Source: CAYTGM01 sp964437365
GTDB taxonomy: Bacteria; Sumerlaeota; Sumerlaeia; SLMS01
Direction: 5' to 3'
Assembly (NCBI GenBank): GCA_964437365.1
Contig: CAYTGM010000014.1
Span: 50,022-114,021 of the forward strand
Length of the DNA stretch: 64,000 nt
The notes under the pieces are model-generated. The model was not told where the DNA came from. It was given only the letters and a program-made list of their open reading frames with translations, and did no database searches. Below are positions 1 to 9,276 of this stretch, one piece after another (the stretch's first letter is position 1; every line of letters starts with the position of its first letter). The position numbers were made by a program, and so were the translations under genes.

Positions 1-924
1 ATGACCACACGGTTTACTTCGGATGTGGATGCAAGAGAGGATACACCTAATTTCAGAATGCGGACATTCTATCCGAGCTTTCATCAGTCATCGGTTATGA
101 CCGTAGAATCTGTCGGGAATGCTGATTATTGCCCACCGGGTCCTTTCCTGCCTCTAAAGAATGATGATCACGACAAAGGCCTGCAGATCGATCTCTTCGG
201 AAAGATCTATAATCATTACTTTTACTCCGCAAGAGGGAGCGATACGTTCAAGTATGCCTTCGACCTCTTGAACTTCGGAGCAACAGATCAGGCTGACGGT
301 GGACTTTCTCTGGACTATCTGGCAGTCAACAGGATGCAAGAATCTGACATTCAATTCATTCAGGAAACCTTTGACTGTACCAATACCACCGACCAGGAGA
401 AGTTTACAGACTTTAATGCACTCGGAGTTGATTCGCCCGTGCGTTTTCGAGGTCCTCAGGGAATGTCTCTCTTCGGACGGCTTCAATTGATGCCTCTCAA
501 ACACGAAGCTAAAGGAGGAACTCTTCCCCCCTGGATTTTTGGTGGCTATACAACGACGTTTCAAGACCCGATTGTTGAGAATACCACTTATCGACTTGAG
601 GTCACCATCGCGTCGTCAACCACGGAGGCAACTACGGGAGCTCTGCCAACATTCCGGATCCGCGTCAATGACAGCAGTTTTAAAGCTTCCTGGTACTTGA
701 ATGTCGATTCTGTGGGGGAAAACGTGACACTCCCCAGCCAGGAAGGGGATGCTACCTATCGTCTATACTTCACGCCTCGCCCTGAGCTGGCAGGAAATGA
801 TCTGATTTTCTCACTCGATTATCTGTGGGTGAACGGCGACGGTAACAGTATCTCAAAGGCCATCCTTCTCAAAGAGGTTCGACTTTTAACGACCAGTCTG
901 AGCAGTGGCGGGCCCATGCTTTAA
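1..924 (+). CDS. Secreted two-lobed beta-rich protein, 5'-truncated by window edge
   Basis: This is the C-terminal 307 residues of a member of the tandem family that fills the first 4.7 kb. Its first residues align with about residue 112 of the next gene, so the signal peptide and first ~110 residues lie outside the window and the methionine at position 1 is unlikely to be the real start. Visible family marks are a first lobe with FRMRTFYPSF and VMTVES, then FAFDLLNFG-type sequence, and a second lobe with FRIRVNDSSF, SWYLNVDS and FSLDYLWVNGDG. The two lobes resemble each other, which suggests an internal duplication of a beta-sandwich, possibly carbohydrate-binding-like. No named domain is recognised. 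The stop is 36 bp before the next paralog, so co-transcription is likely. Confidence 0.8.
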   Translation: MTTRFTSDVDAREDTPNFRMRTFYPSFHQSSVMTVESVGNADYCPPGPFLPLKNDDHDKGLQIDLFGKIYNHYFYSARGSDTFKYAFDLLNFGATDQADGGLSLDYLAVNRMQESDIQFIQETFDCTNTTDQEKFTDFNALGVDSPVRFRGPQGMSLFGRLQLMPLKHEAKGGTLPPWIFGGYTTTFQDPIVENTTYRLEVTIASSTTEATTGALPTFRIRVNDSSFKASWYLNVDSVGENVTLPSQEGDATYRLYFTPRPELAGNDLIFSLDYLWVNGDGNSISKAILLKEVRLLTTSLSSGGPML

Positions 925-960
925 ACCGTTCTGCCGCACCCAGAAGGAGTTATACAGATC

Positions 961-2208
961 ATGATAAGCGGAAAAACCTTAAGGTCTATTTGCAAGTCCT
1001 TGGCGATCAGCATGGTCCTCGCTTCACTCCACAGCCTTGCCCTGGCCGCTTCTCCAACCAACGACGACGAAGCTTTGTGGCACTTTGAAGGAGGAAACGA
1101 AGGCTGGCTGGCGCTTGCAACAACTCCACCTTTCGACACTCCTGCTCCTGACTCCAGTGGTGGTTCTCTCAAACACATTCCGTCGAATAACACGAACACC
1201 TTTGGAATATGGGAGTCACCCGAAACCTATATCCCCGGTGATATATTCATCAAAGGTGAAGAGAAGCTTCCCTTAAATTCACAGATATACAGAATGAGGA
1301 CTCGTCATGAATCAAATGTAGAGTCGAGACAGGTGACGCCTCAGTTCCGCCTCCGGACCTTCTATCCGAACTTCCACAAAACATCGGTTATGACCGTTGA
1401 GTCCAACGCAAACGCCAGCTACTGTCCGCCTGTTCCCGTTCTTCTTAAATCAAAGGAGGAAAAAGGAATTGATATCATTCCACCTTTCGACTTTACCGGC
1501 AAAGTCTACAACCATTATATATACTCCGGTAATGGTGAGTATACCTTTAAGTATGCTTTCGATCTTCTCAACTTTGGGGGAGTGGATCAGGCCGACGGCG
1601 AAGTGCTCATGGATTATCTCTCGGTTAATACTGTTACAGAAACTCCGGTCGGAGAAATTGCGAACTGGGATTGTACGCTCCCAGGTACTCAGTCACTTTT
1701 TTCCACATTCGGTGTACCCGGCGTGGATGAGCCTCTACTATCTCAGAATAGTTTCGGAATGGGACTGTTTGGACTTGTCCCGGAAATCATCAAGGAGCGC
1801 GGAGCTGATCCGCCATGGATATTCGGTGGCTACACGTATCAGCTCCCTTACAATTTCGAAGAAGATAAGATATATCGACTCGATGTCACTGTAGGAACAT
1901 CAGCAGACTTTTTGAATAGATCAACACTTCCTGCCTTTCGAATTCGAATGAATGATTCCAGCTTTCAGGCCTCCTGGTATTTGAATATTGAATCTACGGG
2001 CGGCGTTACAACGCTTCCCAATGACGTGCAGGACTTTGTCTATCGTCTGTATATTCAACCCAGGAATGAGTTAAGTGGAAACGCGATGATCTTTTCTTTC
2101 GACTATCTGTGGTTGAACGGGTCAGGCAATAATCCTTCTGTAATTATGTATCTTAAGAACGTTCGCCTGATAGAAACGCTCTTGTCAGATGGAAGTATTA
2201 CACTCTAG
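961..2208 (+). CDS. Secreted two-lobed beta-rich protein, paralog 2
   Basis: A 415-residue exported protein with a Sec signal peptide ending near LALAA at about residue 30. Family landmarks in order are a GWLAL segment near the N-terminus, FGIWESP (~80), FRLRTFYPNF and VMTVES (~120-140), FAFDLLNFGG (~195), then a second lobe with FRIRMNDSSF, SWYLNIES and FSFDYLWLNGSG. An AGAAGGAG-type ribosome site precedes the ATG. It sits between two paralogs with gaps of 36 and 8 bp, so the cluster is probably one transcript. The function is unknown; the repeated F-R-x-R and DYLW motifs suggest a surface or extracellular beta-sandwich binding protein. The same module ends the FG-GAP protein at 26.6-29.9 kb. 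Confidence 0.85.
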   Translation: MISGKTLRSICKSLAISMVLASLHSLALAASPTNDDEALWHFEGGNEGWLALATTPPFDTPAPDSSGGSLKHIPSNNTNTFGIWESPETYIPGDIFIKGEEKLPLNSQIYRMRTRHESNVESRQVTPQFRLRTFYPNFHKTSVMTVESNANASYCPPVPVLLKSKEEKGIDIIPPFDFTGKVYNHYIYSGNGEYTFKYAFDLLNFGGVDQADGEVLMDYLSVNTVTETPVGEIANWDCTLPGTQSLFSTFGVPGVDEPLLSQNSFGMGLFGLVPEIIKERGADPPWIFGGYTYQLPYNFEEDKIYRLDVTVGTSADFLNRSTLPAFRIRMNDSSFQASWYLNIESTGGVTTLPNDVQDFVYRLYIQPRNELSGNAMIFSFDYLWLNGSGNNPSVIMYLKNVRLIETLLSDGSITL

Positions 2209-2216
2209 CCATTCGG

Positions 2217-3422
2217 GTGAAAGACAGGAAAATGCCACGGTCAGCAAGAATCACTCATGTGCTTGGTTTCTGTATCTTATTCAGAGCAGCGCCTCTGGGA
2301 GCAATCATCATCATGCCACCTCCTCTGCCAGATCTCTTCTACGGTTTTACAGAGGATGAACAGGGGTGGAGTTATAAGACTGTGCAACCGGCCTTTTCTG
2401 CGCCAGAAGGATCATGGAGCGGCAACGGATTGAAAATTCAGGCAACTGACAATGTGAATAATTTCGGAGTCTGGGAGTCGCCTCTTCTTGAAGTTATTCC
2501 TGAGGCACGTCAGGATTTGGGTGAAAGAGGAGGGGCCTCTGGAATTGTATATGCCATCGAGCCTATCATGACCACCTCTGTTCAGTCTTCTTCACAGGTT
2601 CCGAACTTTCGAATCAGAGCGTTCCTCGAGAATTTCAATATAACGTCAGTCATGAGTGTAGAGTCCGTTGGACCCGCAAACTTCACTGTCAATCCCGCGA
2701 GTCGCCTCCGTGGTTCGCCTCTAAAGAGTTATATACACTATTTTCATGCACCTGGGAACGAAGACTTTATTACAGCGTTTGATCTGCTGAACTTTGGCGG
2801 TGCTGACTCCAGTAACGGCAGTCTCATCCTTGAAGCAATTTCCTTTAACCTGAGAGATGCAGAACCTTCGTTCAATACTCTTGCGGATCTTGATTGTTCC
2901 ATTCCCTTCGATCAAAGTTTCTTTTCAGAATTTACTATCCCCGGCGTTGCACAACCGCAACTTTCGAAGGATGGTTCAGGCCTTACCATGTCAGGCTCGT
3001 ACCCTGTTCTACCTCGAGGTGAAGCCCCTCCCTGGATTGTTGGAGGGTTTGAAATGACTTTTCCGCAACCCATTGAAGCAGATAAGACCTATCGAGTGAC
3101 GGCTACTGTATCATCAGATGCTGATGTGGATCCTAACGATGAAGTTCCTACATTCAGGATTAGAGTCAATGACAGCTCTTTTCAGGGAAGCTGGTACCTG
3201 AATATAGATTCGACACAAAGTGAGAAGTATATATCCTTTGGAGACATCCCAAAGGAGTATCAGCTTTACTTTCAACCAGGTCCCGATCTCGCCGGAAATA
3301 ATATCATCTTTACCATCGATTATCTTTGGGTGAATGGTGATGGAAGAGACCGAACTGTGGATCTCACACTGCGTGAAGTTAAACTGGATACTGTGACACT
3401 TGTTCGACCCAATGTGCGGTGA
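2217..3422 (+). CDS. Secreted two-lobed beta-rich protein, paralog 3
   Basis: A 401-residue member of the same tandem family. It begins at GTG 2217, or possibly at ATG 2232, which would leave a cleaner signal peptide; neither has a strong ribosome site. It shows a hydrophobic export segment, then GWSYKT, FGVWESP, FRIRAFLENF, VMSVES, FDLLNFGG, and in the second lobe FRIRVNDSSF, GSWYLNIDS and FTIDYLWVNGDG. It starts 8 bp after the previous gene, consistent with an operon. It differs from its neighbours mainly in the loops and in a proline-rich stretch just after the signal region. The function is not recognised. Confidence 0.82.
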   Translation: MKDRKMPRSARITHVLGFCILFRAAPLGAIIIMPPPLPDLFYGFTEDEQGWSYKTVQPAFSAPEGSWSGNGLKIQATDNVNNFGVWESPLLEVIPEARQDLGERGGASGIVYAIEPIMTTSVQSSSQVPNFRIRAFLENFNITSVMSVESVGPANFTVNPASRLRGSPLKSYIHYFHAPGNEDFITAFDLLNFGGADSSNGSLILEAISFNLRDAEPSFNTLADLDCSIPFDQSFFSEFTIPGVAQPQLSKDGSGLTMSGSYPVLPRGEAPPWIVGGFEMTFPQPIEADKTYRVTATVSSDADVDPNDEVPTFRIRVNDSSFQGSWYLNIDSTQSEKYISFGDIPKEYQLYFQPGPDLAGNNIIFTIDYLWVNGDGRDRTVDLTLREVKLDTVTLVRPNVR

Positions 3423-3459
3423 ATAACTAGAGGTTTTAAATTCAATTCGGAGAAAACCG

Positions 3460-4668
3460 ATGAAGAAACAAATGACCCTTCTTGCAGGACTCATCTTATC
3501 TACACTGACCGGACACCTGCATGCAGATGATAAAGGTGTACTGATACCCCCTTTCGAATATACATTCGATGATAATCCGCAAGGATGGGCCTATACTGGC
3601 GGTCCTGGACCATTTTCTGCACCTACGGGAAACCGTTTCAAAGGTGCCATCTATATGGTTGCGACAGACAACGTGAATAATTTCGGATTCTGGGAGTCCC
3701 CGAATACAATCATTCCCGTGTCCAGTGGAGGCGGCGAAGTCAAAGGCTCTTTCCCGAATAACTTCCTGATCAAATGGACCATGGGTTCAAGCGCAGCTTC
3801 ACAGATTACAAACCCTTCCTTTCGTCTGAGAACGTTCCGTCAGGACTTTTCAGAAGCAACGGTGGCAACCGTTGAATCTACCGGTGATGGAACCTATTCG
3901 CCTTCCCCTGATCCAATCATGTTGAGAGGAGGAGGCCCCGTTTTCGAGGTGAAGGAATACTATCAGTATATGCGTCTGGCCGATGGCGGAAACCAGCTTA
4001 AGTTTGCCTTCGATATGCTCAACTTTGGCGGGTTTGATGACCCAACAGGCCAATTGACCCTCTACGATGTCACGGTACAGAAAGAACTAGCGAATGCCTT
4101 TGTCGTCGATCAGAACTATGGAACCTTTGACCTGACCTCAGACTCGGGTGGTTTTTCTGCCTACTTGCCACTCATTGGGGCGGAACCTCAACTCACCGCA
4201 GATGCCAGCGGTTTGAGCGTACAGGGTCAGGCGCTAGGAAGAGGCGGGGGACCACAACCGACATTTCTTTTCGGCGGTTGGGAATGGGCCAGCGATATTC
4301 CCCTCAACTCTGACAAACTCTATCAGCTCAGATTCACTGTCGCGTCCAATATAGACCTTAGTGAACGGCTGGATCTTCCCACCATGAGATTTCGCGTTAA
4401 TGACCGCGATTCCTTCCAGGCAGCATGGTACCTCAATATCGATTCGACCAGCACAGCGGCCGCTGCTCCCGGACTGCCTTCAACCGGGTTCCCGGTGACT
4501 TATGAACTCTATTTCATTCCCAACCAGGAAATTAATGGTAACAACATGACGATCACCTTCGACTATCTCTGGGTGGTTGGAGACGGCAATAGTCGTTTCA
4601 TCAAGGTATCGCTACAAGAGCTGTCTGTACGTCGATTTGAGTATAATCTCACACCACCGGTTCCGTAA
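3460..4668 (+). CDS. Secreted two-lobed beta-rich protein, paralog 4
   Basis: A 402-residue exported protein with a signal peptide (MKKQMTLLAGLILSTL) and a GGAG site 8 nt before the ATG. It is the most diverged of the four tandem paralogs but keeps GWAYTG, FGFWESP, FRLRTFRQDF, VATVES, FAFDMLNFGG, MRFRVNDRDSF, AAWYLNIDS and FDYLWVVGDG. It is the last gene of the cluster and ends 29 bp from the convergent metallohydrolase. Four copies on one strand suggest recent tandem amplification, perhaps giving variants of one surface function. That role is inference. Confidence 0.85.
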   Translation: MKKQMTLLAGLILSTLTGHLHADDKGVLIPPFEYTFDDNPQGWAYTGGPGPFSAPTGNRFKGAIYMVATDNVNNFGFWESPNTIIPVSSGGGEVKGSFPNNFLIKWTMGSSAASQITNPSFRLRTFRQDFSEATVATVESTGDGTYSPSPDPIMLRGGGPVFEVKEYYQYMRLADGGNQLKFAFDMLNFGGFDDPTGQLTLYDVTVQKELANAFVVDQNYGTFDLTSDSGGFSAYLPLIGAEPQLTADASGLSVQGQALGRGGGPQPTFLFGGWEWASDIPLNSDKLYQLRFTVASNIDLSERLDLPTMRFRVNDRDSFQAAWYLNIDSTSTAAAAPGLPSTGFPVTYELYFIPNQEINGNNMTITFDYLWVVGDGNSRFIKVSLQELSVRRFEYNLTPPVP

Positions 4669-4697
4669 TGTTACGCCTGGAATATGACGAGAATAAA

Positions 4698-6926
4698 TCA
4701 TTTGTTCTGCTCTTTAAACTCATCTTCCAGGCTATCAAGAATACTTCGAACGATCTTGAAGCGTTCTCTCAAGGCCTGTTCATTCTCGGCGAATTGAACG
4801 GTGTGCTGGTCTTCGGGATGAACATAACCCGATTTACTGATCGCAACACATTGTTCTAGGATCGCCTCGATTTCATCAACAGTCTCCCGACGGTCTTGAA
4901 TCAGTTCTTCAACACGCTCGCGATTCCACGAACGGGAACCATCGACACTGATATAGACAGGTGTCGTATGAGCCAGAGAACCATCCTCTCCTTCAGCACG
5001 TAAGGCAATCCAGCAGCCGTCCCCGCTGGGGACTTCCTTTTCAAATGTCAGTTCTGTTTGATCGTCGCTCTCTGGGATCATTTCATGAATTGTTTGTCCA
5101 AACTTGATGAGTTCTAATTTAACGGGACGTGAATGATCTTTCAAACCTGCCACTTTTGCTTCTACCGTAAGGTCCTCTTGTTTTTCCAATTCTATATACG
5201 AACCTGGCAGTTCCCCATTGACCGTAAATTCCAGCATTGGACCCGTAGAAACAAACGTATGTCCTTTCTTAAAGGACTCAAACCAGTCATCAGCAGTCCA
5301 TTCCTTTTCGTCTATATAAACGTATGTTCTAACATCTCCGAGTGATGAGGAATAAGGAACATCGCTTCCGGCAGCTGCAGTGAGAGAGAACCCAAGGTCG
5401 AGAAAATCATAATAGTGCTCTGTACCGATCTGGCGGAATTGCATAATCTCTGCGAAGTCGGCTTTGCCACGCAGCAAAGTCATGGTCATGTCACGATGAA
5501 CATCGAACATCGGGGTCGCAAGATGAGCATAGCCGTATAGACCTCCGGACTCATGAGCAGCATCGGCCGCCAGATCGTTCAAGACATACTTTGAGGCATC
5601 ACGCACCTCCCAGCCCAGGTTTAACATAATCGCATGGCCAAGCAGATACCTCGGGCCTTCCTGTCCTGGCACCAGCACATAGTCGCCGTCGCGGTAACGC
5701 GCTTCTTTGCCAAATGCAACTTGTTGATAATAGACCCGATCAATATCTCCCATTTGAAGCAGGTTAGAGACATGGACATCTGCAGCCTTGGCCCACACCA
5801 TGATCTGGCGCGCATCGGTACTGTTCATCAGTTGTGAATGAACGTGTATATCGCCTGAAATCCAGCCTTTTTCTGGCATATTGATCCAGCGTTGCATGTT
5901 GACTGCGAGAGATGTTGTTTCTCCTTCTTCGATAGAGAACATCGTATCTATAGGGATGTATTCAATACCTTTGCGAATCTGAAGGTGATAGTTGCCGGGG
6001 GGTAAGGACATGTCAAACCCCTCAGGTACAATCCAGTGATGACCGATCAAAGGTCCCGGAATATTAGCGTAGTGAGGTCCTTCAGGTTGCAGGTCAACGT
6101 GCGCAACCGAGGGGTCCTGTTGTTCGGTGAAGTCCATATGGTTTGGTGGACCAATAATCAAAGGTGTCCCTGCGATAATCATACGAATTCCAACAGGTGT
6201 TGCCTCTCCTGCTTCGTCTAGAATCTCCAGTTTAAGACGTCCTGGTTCCGGAGCACGAAACTCAATGGACGCAGGCATTTTCGTGCTGTCTCCGATCGGC
6301 ACGAAATTAATATCATGGCGGTTTGTGCCGTAGGGAATGGAAGTGAAATGAATATAGACAAACGATCGACCCGGGTGCGGAAAGTTATAGGCACGTTCGT
6401 AGGTACTCGGCGCCTGGAGATCCATGTCGTGTTCCTGGATAATAAAGTTCCGTTGGGGTCCTTCTCCGGCATTAAGATAGAGAAGCGCCAGGCTTTCCCG
6501 ATTCTTGACTTCCCGGACACGCGAGTTAAGTGGCTCTGCATTCTCTCCTGAAACATCGAATTGAATCGTGATAGACAAGGTTTTGAGATACTCTTCAAAA
6601 TCAGAGCGAACCTTTTCCAGTTCAGCTACTTTCTCATCAAGGTCTTTTTCCGATGTTTTTGCTTCCTGAAGGGCATTGTATATCTGAACAATTCGGTTTC
6701 GCTCTTCCTCGGTAAGCTCATGAGGGAAGCGAAGGCGAAGTTCATCGAGAATCTTCTCCGCATCTTGTGGGAAGGCCGCGCTCAGTTTTGGATCGGGTGG
6801 TTGGGGGAGGGGTGGCTGTCCTCCTGCGGCATGAGCAAAGAGTATCGATGGAGCGGCTAGAAGAAACAGGGCTGCGCCATAGAGGAAGATCGTGCGCATT
6901 GTGCTGGTGTGCTGTGTTTGATTCAT
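4698..6926 (-). CDS. Secreted CehA/McbA-family metallohydrolase (PHP fold)
   Basis: About 742 residues starting MNQTQH; ATG 6956 is an alternative start, and a GGGAG lies 13 nt before 6926. A signal peptide ends near LFAHAAGG. A helical, possibly coiled-coil stretch follows (~60-120), then beta-rich domains, and from about residue 350 a PHP-type metal-dependent hydrolase domain with GDIHVHSQ (first metal site), an MGD strand, a GQE..GH segment and GSDVPYSS near residue 520. CehA/McbA proteins include carbaryl and microcin-processing hydrolases, but most members are uncharacterised phosphoester or amide hydrolases, so the substrate cannot be assigned. It is monocistronic and convergent with the paralog cluster. 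Confidence 0.8.
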   Translation of the reverse strand: MNQTQHTSTMRTIFLYGAALFLLAAPSILFAHAAGGQPPLPQPPDPKLSAAFPQDAEKILDELRLRFPHELTEEERNRIVQIYNALQEAKTSEKDLDEKVAELEKVRSDFEEYLKTLSITIQFDVSGENAEPLNSRVREVKNRESLALLYLNAGEGPQRNFIIQEHDMDLQAPSTYERAYNFPHPGRSFVYIHFTSIPYGTNRHDINFVPIGDSTKMPASIEFRAPEPGRLKLEILDEAGEATPVGIRMIIAGTPLIIGPPNHMDFTEQQDPSVAHVDLQPEGPHYANIPGPLIGHHWIVPEGFDMSLPPGNYHLQIRKGIEYIPIDTMFSIEEGETTSLAVNMQRWINMPEKGWISGDIHVHSQLMNSTDARQIMVWAKAADVHVSNLLQMGDIDRVYYQQVAFGKEARYRDGDYVLVPGQEGPRYLLGHAIMLNLGWEVRDASKYVLNDLAADAAHESGGLYGYAHLATPMFDVHRDMTMTLLRGKADFAEIMQFRQIGTEHYYDFLDLGFSLTAAAGSDVPYSSSLGDVRTYVYIDEKEWTADDWFESFKKGHTFVSTGPMLEFTVNGELPGSYIELEKQEDLTVEAKVAGLKDHSRPVKLELIKFGQTIHEMIPESDDQTELTFEKEVPSGDGCWIALRAEGEDGSLAHTTPVYISVDGSRSWNRERVEELIQDRRETVDEIEAILEQCVAISKSGYVHPEDQHTVQFAENEQALRERFKIVRSILDSLEDEFKEQNK

Positions 6927-7024
6927 CTTTAGGAATAATCTCCCGGTAGTTATCATGTAGTGTAATAGTTCAGGTTAAAGGATTATTTCCAACTTTATTA
7001 GACCTGAAGGCTTGAAGTGAGCAA

Positions 7025-7063
7025 GGGCAATCAGGTCATGGGTTCGACCCGCATCCTGGCTTT
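7025..7063 (+). other. tRNA 3'-end remnant (possible attachment site)
   Basis: The sequence has the order expected of a tRNA 3' half: a variable loop AGGTC, a T-arm ATGGGTTCGACC with a return stem carrying one G:G mismatch, then CCTGGCT as an acceptor strand. No 5' half or anticodon arm is present, so it is not a functional tRNA. Such 3' fragments are typical scars of integrative elements, and it stands at the left side of an islet of unknown genes. The similarity is short and could be chance. Confidence 0.4.
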
Positions 7064-7064
7064 A

Positions 7065-7164
7065 CTAGGGACGATGCCGGAGCGATGTCGGAGCGATCCA
7101 GGAGCGATGGGCATCGGACCTAGATTGGTCCAGCATCGCCGCGCCATCCCTCCTATCGCTCTCA
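7065..7164. repeat. 11-bp-period hairpin repeat element A
   Basis: Three direct copies of an 11-mer (CCGGAGCGATG, TCGGAGCGATC, CAGGAGCGATG at 7077-7109) are flanked by arms at 7065-7078 and 7110-7123 that are inverted complements at 12 of 14 positions. Downstream, 7130-7164 carries looser inverted versions of the unit (for example TATCGCTCTC), so the whole could fold into a long imperfect hairpin. It shares architecture but not sequence with the elements at 26349-26405 and 54050-54108. Confidence 0.75.
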
Positions 7165-7452
7165 GGGCCCTGTGTATGATCACCCTGGATCGCAGAGAGA
7201 AACCATTGAAACAGTTGGGGAGGTGTAGGAGGCCTCACGACCTCAGGTTAGAACACTGGGGCCTGCGGAAAGGCCCGGCTTCGCTCGAGAATGCGTTTAT
7301 CTTTTCCAGCATTTCTACCTATTGCAACTACGACCACAGACTCTTGATTTACTCGTTGACCTCTGTACTCATGCCGATGATTCTATGTTGATGAATTCAC
7401 TTATTGTTCTTGTCCGAAAATCACCGCTCAGAGGTCTGCCATCCGCAGTCAA
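7165..7452. other. Gene-free stretch with REP-like fragments
   Basis: No convincing gene is seen. It contains TTGAAACAGTTGGGG (about 7206-7220), which recurs exactly near 30122-30136, followed by a GGCCTCACGACC tract and GGCCTGCGGAAAGGCCCGG, which can form a short hairpin. These resemble the REP-like repeats elsewhere in the window. Downstream sequence is AT-richer and open in several frames, possibly decayed coding sequence. Confidence 0.4.
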
Positions 7453-7731
7453 ATGTTTAGGGATTTCGAGAGTTTACAAGTTACTTTGCTTTCCGCAAAG
7501 AATCAGGACCGCTCACAGATATACCTTCAGGATCGAGAGTATTCTGTTCACCGTCTCGAAGGAGCTACATTTATCACGCGCACTTATAGTCTGATGTCGG
7601 CTCCTGATAGACCTGGAGATCTCGAATTTGAACGCCAACTTGACTCTAAACTTGGGAGCGCAGAGAAAGCTTATCTGGAGGAAACAACTTTGTTCGGGTA
7701 CCAGATGACGGTCAGGGTGAACAGACTATAA
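7453..7731 (+). CDS. Small hypothetical protein, possibly a gene remnant
   Basis: A 92-codon reading frame starting MFRDFESLQVTLL and ending MTVRVNRL. It has no clear ribosome site, no recognised domain and no signal sequence. The composition is protein-like (charged, balanced), and it shares the strand and frame with the two unknown genes downstream, so it may be a small gene or the 3' end of a decayed one in this accessory islet. It could also be chance. Confidence 0.3.
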   Translation: MFRDFESLQVTLLSAKNQDRSQIYLQDREYSVHRLEGATFITRTYSLMSAPDRPGDLEFERQLDSKLGSAEKAYLEETTLFGYQMTVRVNRL

Positions 7732-7797
7732 ATGAAACGCTGTGCGATATTCAAGAGAACCTCAGCCAATTTTGACAGAGAGTGATTTCGAACGAAA

Positions 7798-8262
7798 ATG
7801 GTTCATAGGGACGAAGAAAATGATGACGCAATTCTCGACGAACAAGTCGTTCATGCCTTCCGTCGAAAGTACCCAGAGGTATTTGAATATAGAGCCGAGA
7901 ACTCAATACTCACGAAGTTTTGGGGCAGGTACCTCGAAGATCTTTTGATCTTCATGTTGGGGTACTCTCTTCATGAAGTATACACAGATGAAGAGAAGAG
8001 AATTTTGAAAAGTTTGATTCAACAGCCTCGAGTTTTAGCGGAAAGTGTGAATGTACCAGAAGAAATAAGGGTCAGGGCAGGTGAATTCTTCTACGATCAT
8101 GAAGGCTGGATGTGTGACTTACTGCGCCATGCTACGCGTTGGACGGTCCCCGATGAGGAGCTCTTCGAAGATTATCTTGAGGAAGAGGTTATACATTACA
8201 TTCGTATCGTTCTGATGGAGTTGTCAGAAGGCGGCATGAAGGAATTTCCTACTAATGAATAA
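7798..8262 (+). CDS. Hypothetical acidic protein of the accessory islet
   Basis: A 154-residue soluble, acidic protein, rich in Glu/Asp and aromatic residues (for example FWGRYLEDLLIFMLGY and EGWMCDLLRHATRW). No signal peptide, membrane segment or catalytic motif was seen. The size, acidity and setting beside another small orphan gene resemble immunity or accessory proteins of toxin islets, but no toxin gene is visible here and no family is recognised. The ribosome site is weak (GAGAG about 15 nt upstream). It is followed 81 bp later by the next islet gene on the same strand. Confidence 0.6.
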   Translation: MVHRDEENDDAILDEQVVHAFRRKYPEVFEYRAENSILTKFWGRYLEDLLIFMLGYSLHEVYTDEEKRILKSLIQQPRVLAESVNVPEEIRVRAGEFFYDHEGWMCDLLRHATRWTVPDEELFEDYLEEEVIHYIRIVLMELSEGGMKEFPTNE

Positions 8263-8343
8263 CGTTAGTAGTTCAGAATGGGAAACACCGTACTTAACAG
8301 AAGAGGCCCATTACGTACACAGAAAGAGGGGGTTGAACTTGAA

Positions 8344-8919
8344 ATGAACTGGCCAAAGGGGTTGTCGGTAAGAATTAAGAATGAAGGATTTCAAAAGGGG
8401 ATAGATTATCTGAACGAACTGCTACCTGAAAAGAGCGAAGCCGAGCGACTGGATATACTGCTGACGCGTGTTCAGGTAAGAGGCGCTCAGTGTCTGGCGG
8501 AGCTAGAGAATGGGCAAGGTTCATTTGAATTACTCAAATCTGATGCAATAGTCCTAATAGATGAAGCAAGAACTCAATCTGAACGTGCAGCTGTACCAAT
8601 TTCATGTGTAACACTTCTCCGCGCCTCCATTCACATAGCGGAGCTTGAATCCGTCAGCTATGCTTATAGAGTTTCCAGAGAGCTTGAAGAAAGTGGACTT
8701 GAGTCAGTCAGCGATTTTGACAACTCACTATATACGGAAGCAATCAACGGTTTCTACTTTTGGTTGTGTATCGCGTCGCTTGTTCTCAAAGAGTATAACC
8801 TGGCATTGGAATATTGTAACAGGGTTGATGACGAGTTTTGGCATAGAGATAAGGTTTTTCTGGAGCTTGTTAACGGATTCCCTGATGCTGAAATTCCGGA
8901 GGAAATTATGAAGCGGTAG
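8344..8919 (+). CDS. Hypothetical helical protein of the accessory islet
   Basis: About 191 residues starting MNWPKGLSV. This start is preferred over ATG 8278 because a GAGGGGG tract lies about 10 nt before it and nothing suitable precedes 8278. The protein looks mostly alpha-helical (FQKGIDYLNELLPEKSEAE, VLKEYNLALEYCNRVDDEF), with helix pairs reminiscent of TPR-like or immunity-protein folds. There is no signal peptide or catalytic motif. It is on the same strand as the 154-residue gene and may form a two-gene unit with it. The function is unknown. Confidence 0.6.
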   Translation: MNWPKGLSVRIKNEGFQKGIDYLNELLPEKSEAERLDILLTRVQVRGAQCLAELENGQGSFELLKSDAIVLIDEARTQSERAAVPISCVTLLRASIHIAELESVSYAYRVSRELEESGLESVSDFDNSLYTEAINGFYFWLCIASLVLKEYNLALEYCNRVDDEFWHRDKVFLELVNGFPDAEIPEEIMKR

Positions 8920-8961
8920 TCCACGCTCAGCTGCATCCTGTCACCCCTCTTTTGAAAGTTG

Positions 8962-9276
8962 GAATGTGGTATCCCCTAACGTCGCCGATCTCTCTTTGGA
9001 CTGCGGCGGCCTTGACGCCGCTTTAAGTTTCGAGGCCCTGACTCGAAGCAGGCCTAAGACCTGGAAAACACTGAGTGGAATAATTGCATGGATAGATGAA
9101 TTCTGGTTCCAGTAGAAGAAAAATGAATAGACCAGGCAACACTTTGAGATTCCGCCGGGACCAAAAACGATTGGACTTGATGAATAGATTGGTTGTCGAG
9201 CCGCCAGGACCGGCTCGAGTGAAGGCTGCGTCAAGGCCGCCGAAGTCCAAAATCTCCAGTTTGGGGACAGCCTCGG
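8962..9276. repeat. MITE-like element with long imperfect terminal inverted repeats
   Basis: A perfect 14-bp inverted repeat, GGCGGCCTTGACGC at 9005-9018 against its complement at 9228-9241, sits in a longer imperfect match. With a few gaps the pairing extends outward on both sides through TTTGGACT to a TCCCC..AAC stretch, giving arms of about 50 bp separated by about 200 bp. The centre holds no convincing gene. The layout matches a non-autonomous mobile element or a REP-type palindromic repeat. It closes the islet that starts at the tRNA remnant near 7.03 kb. Confidence 0.65.

Noticed and set aside
7017..7391. A 124-codon frame over the tRNA remnant and hairpin element A
   Set aside because: It is explained by the repeat units (Arg/Ser-rich translation) and has no ribosome site or domain.
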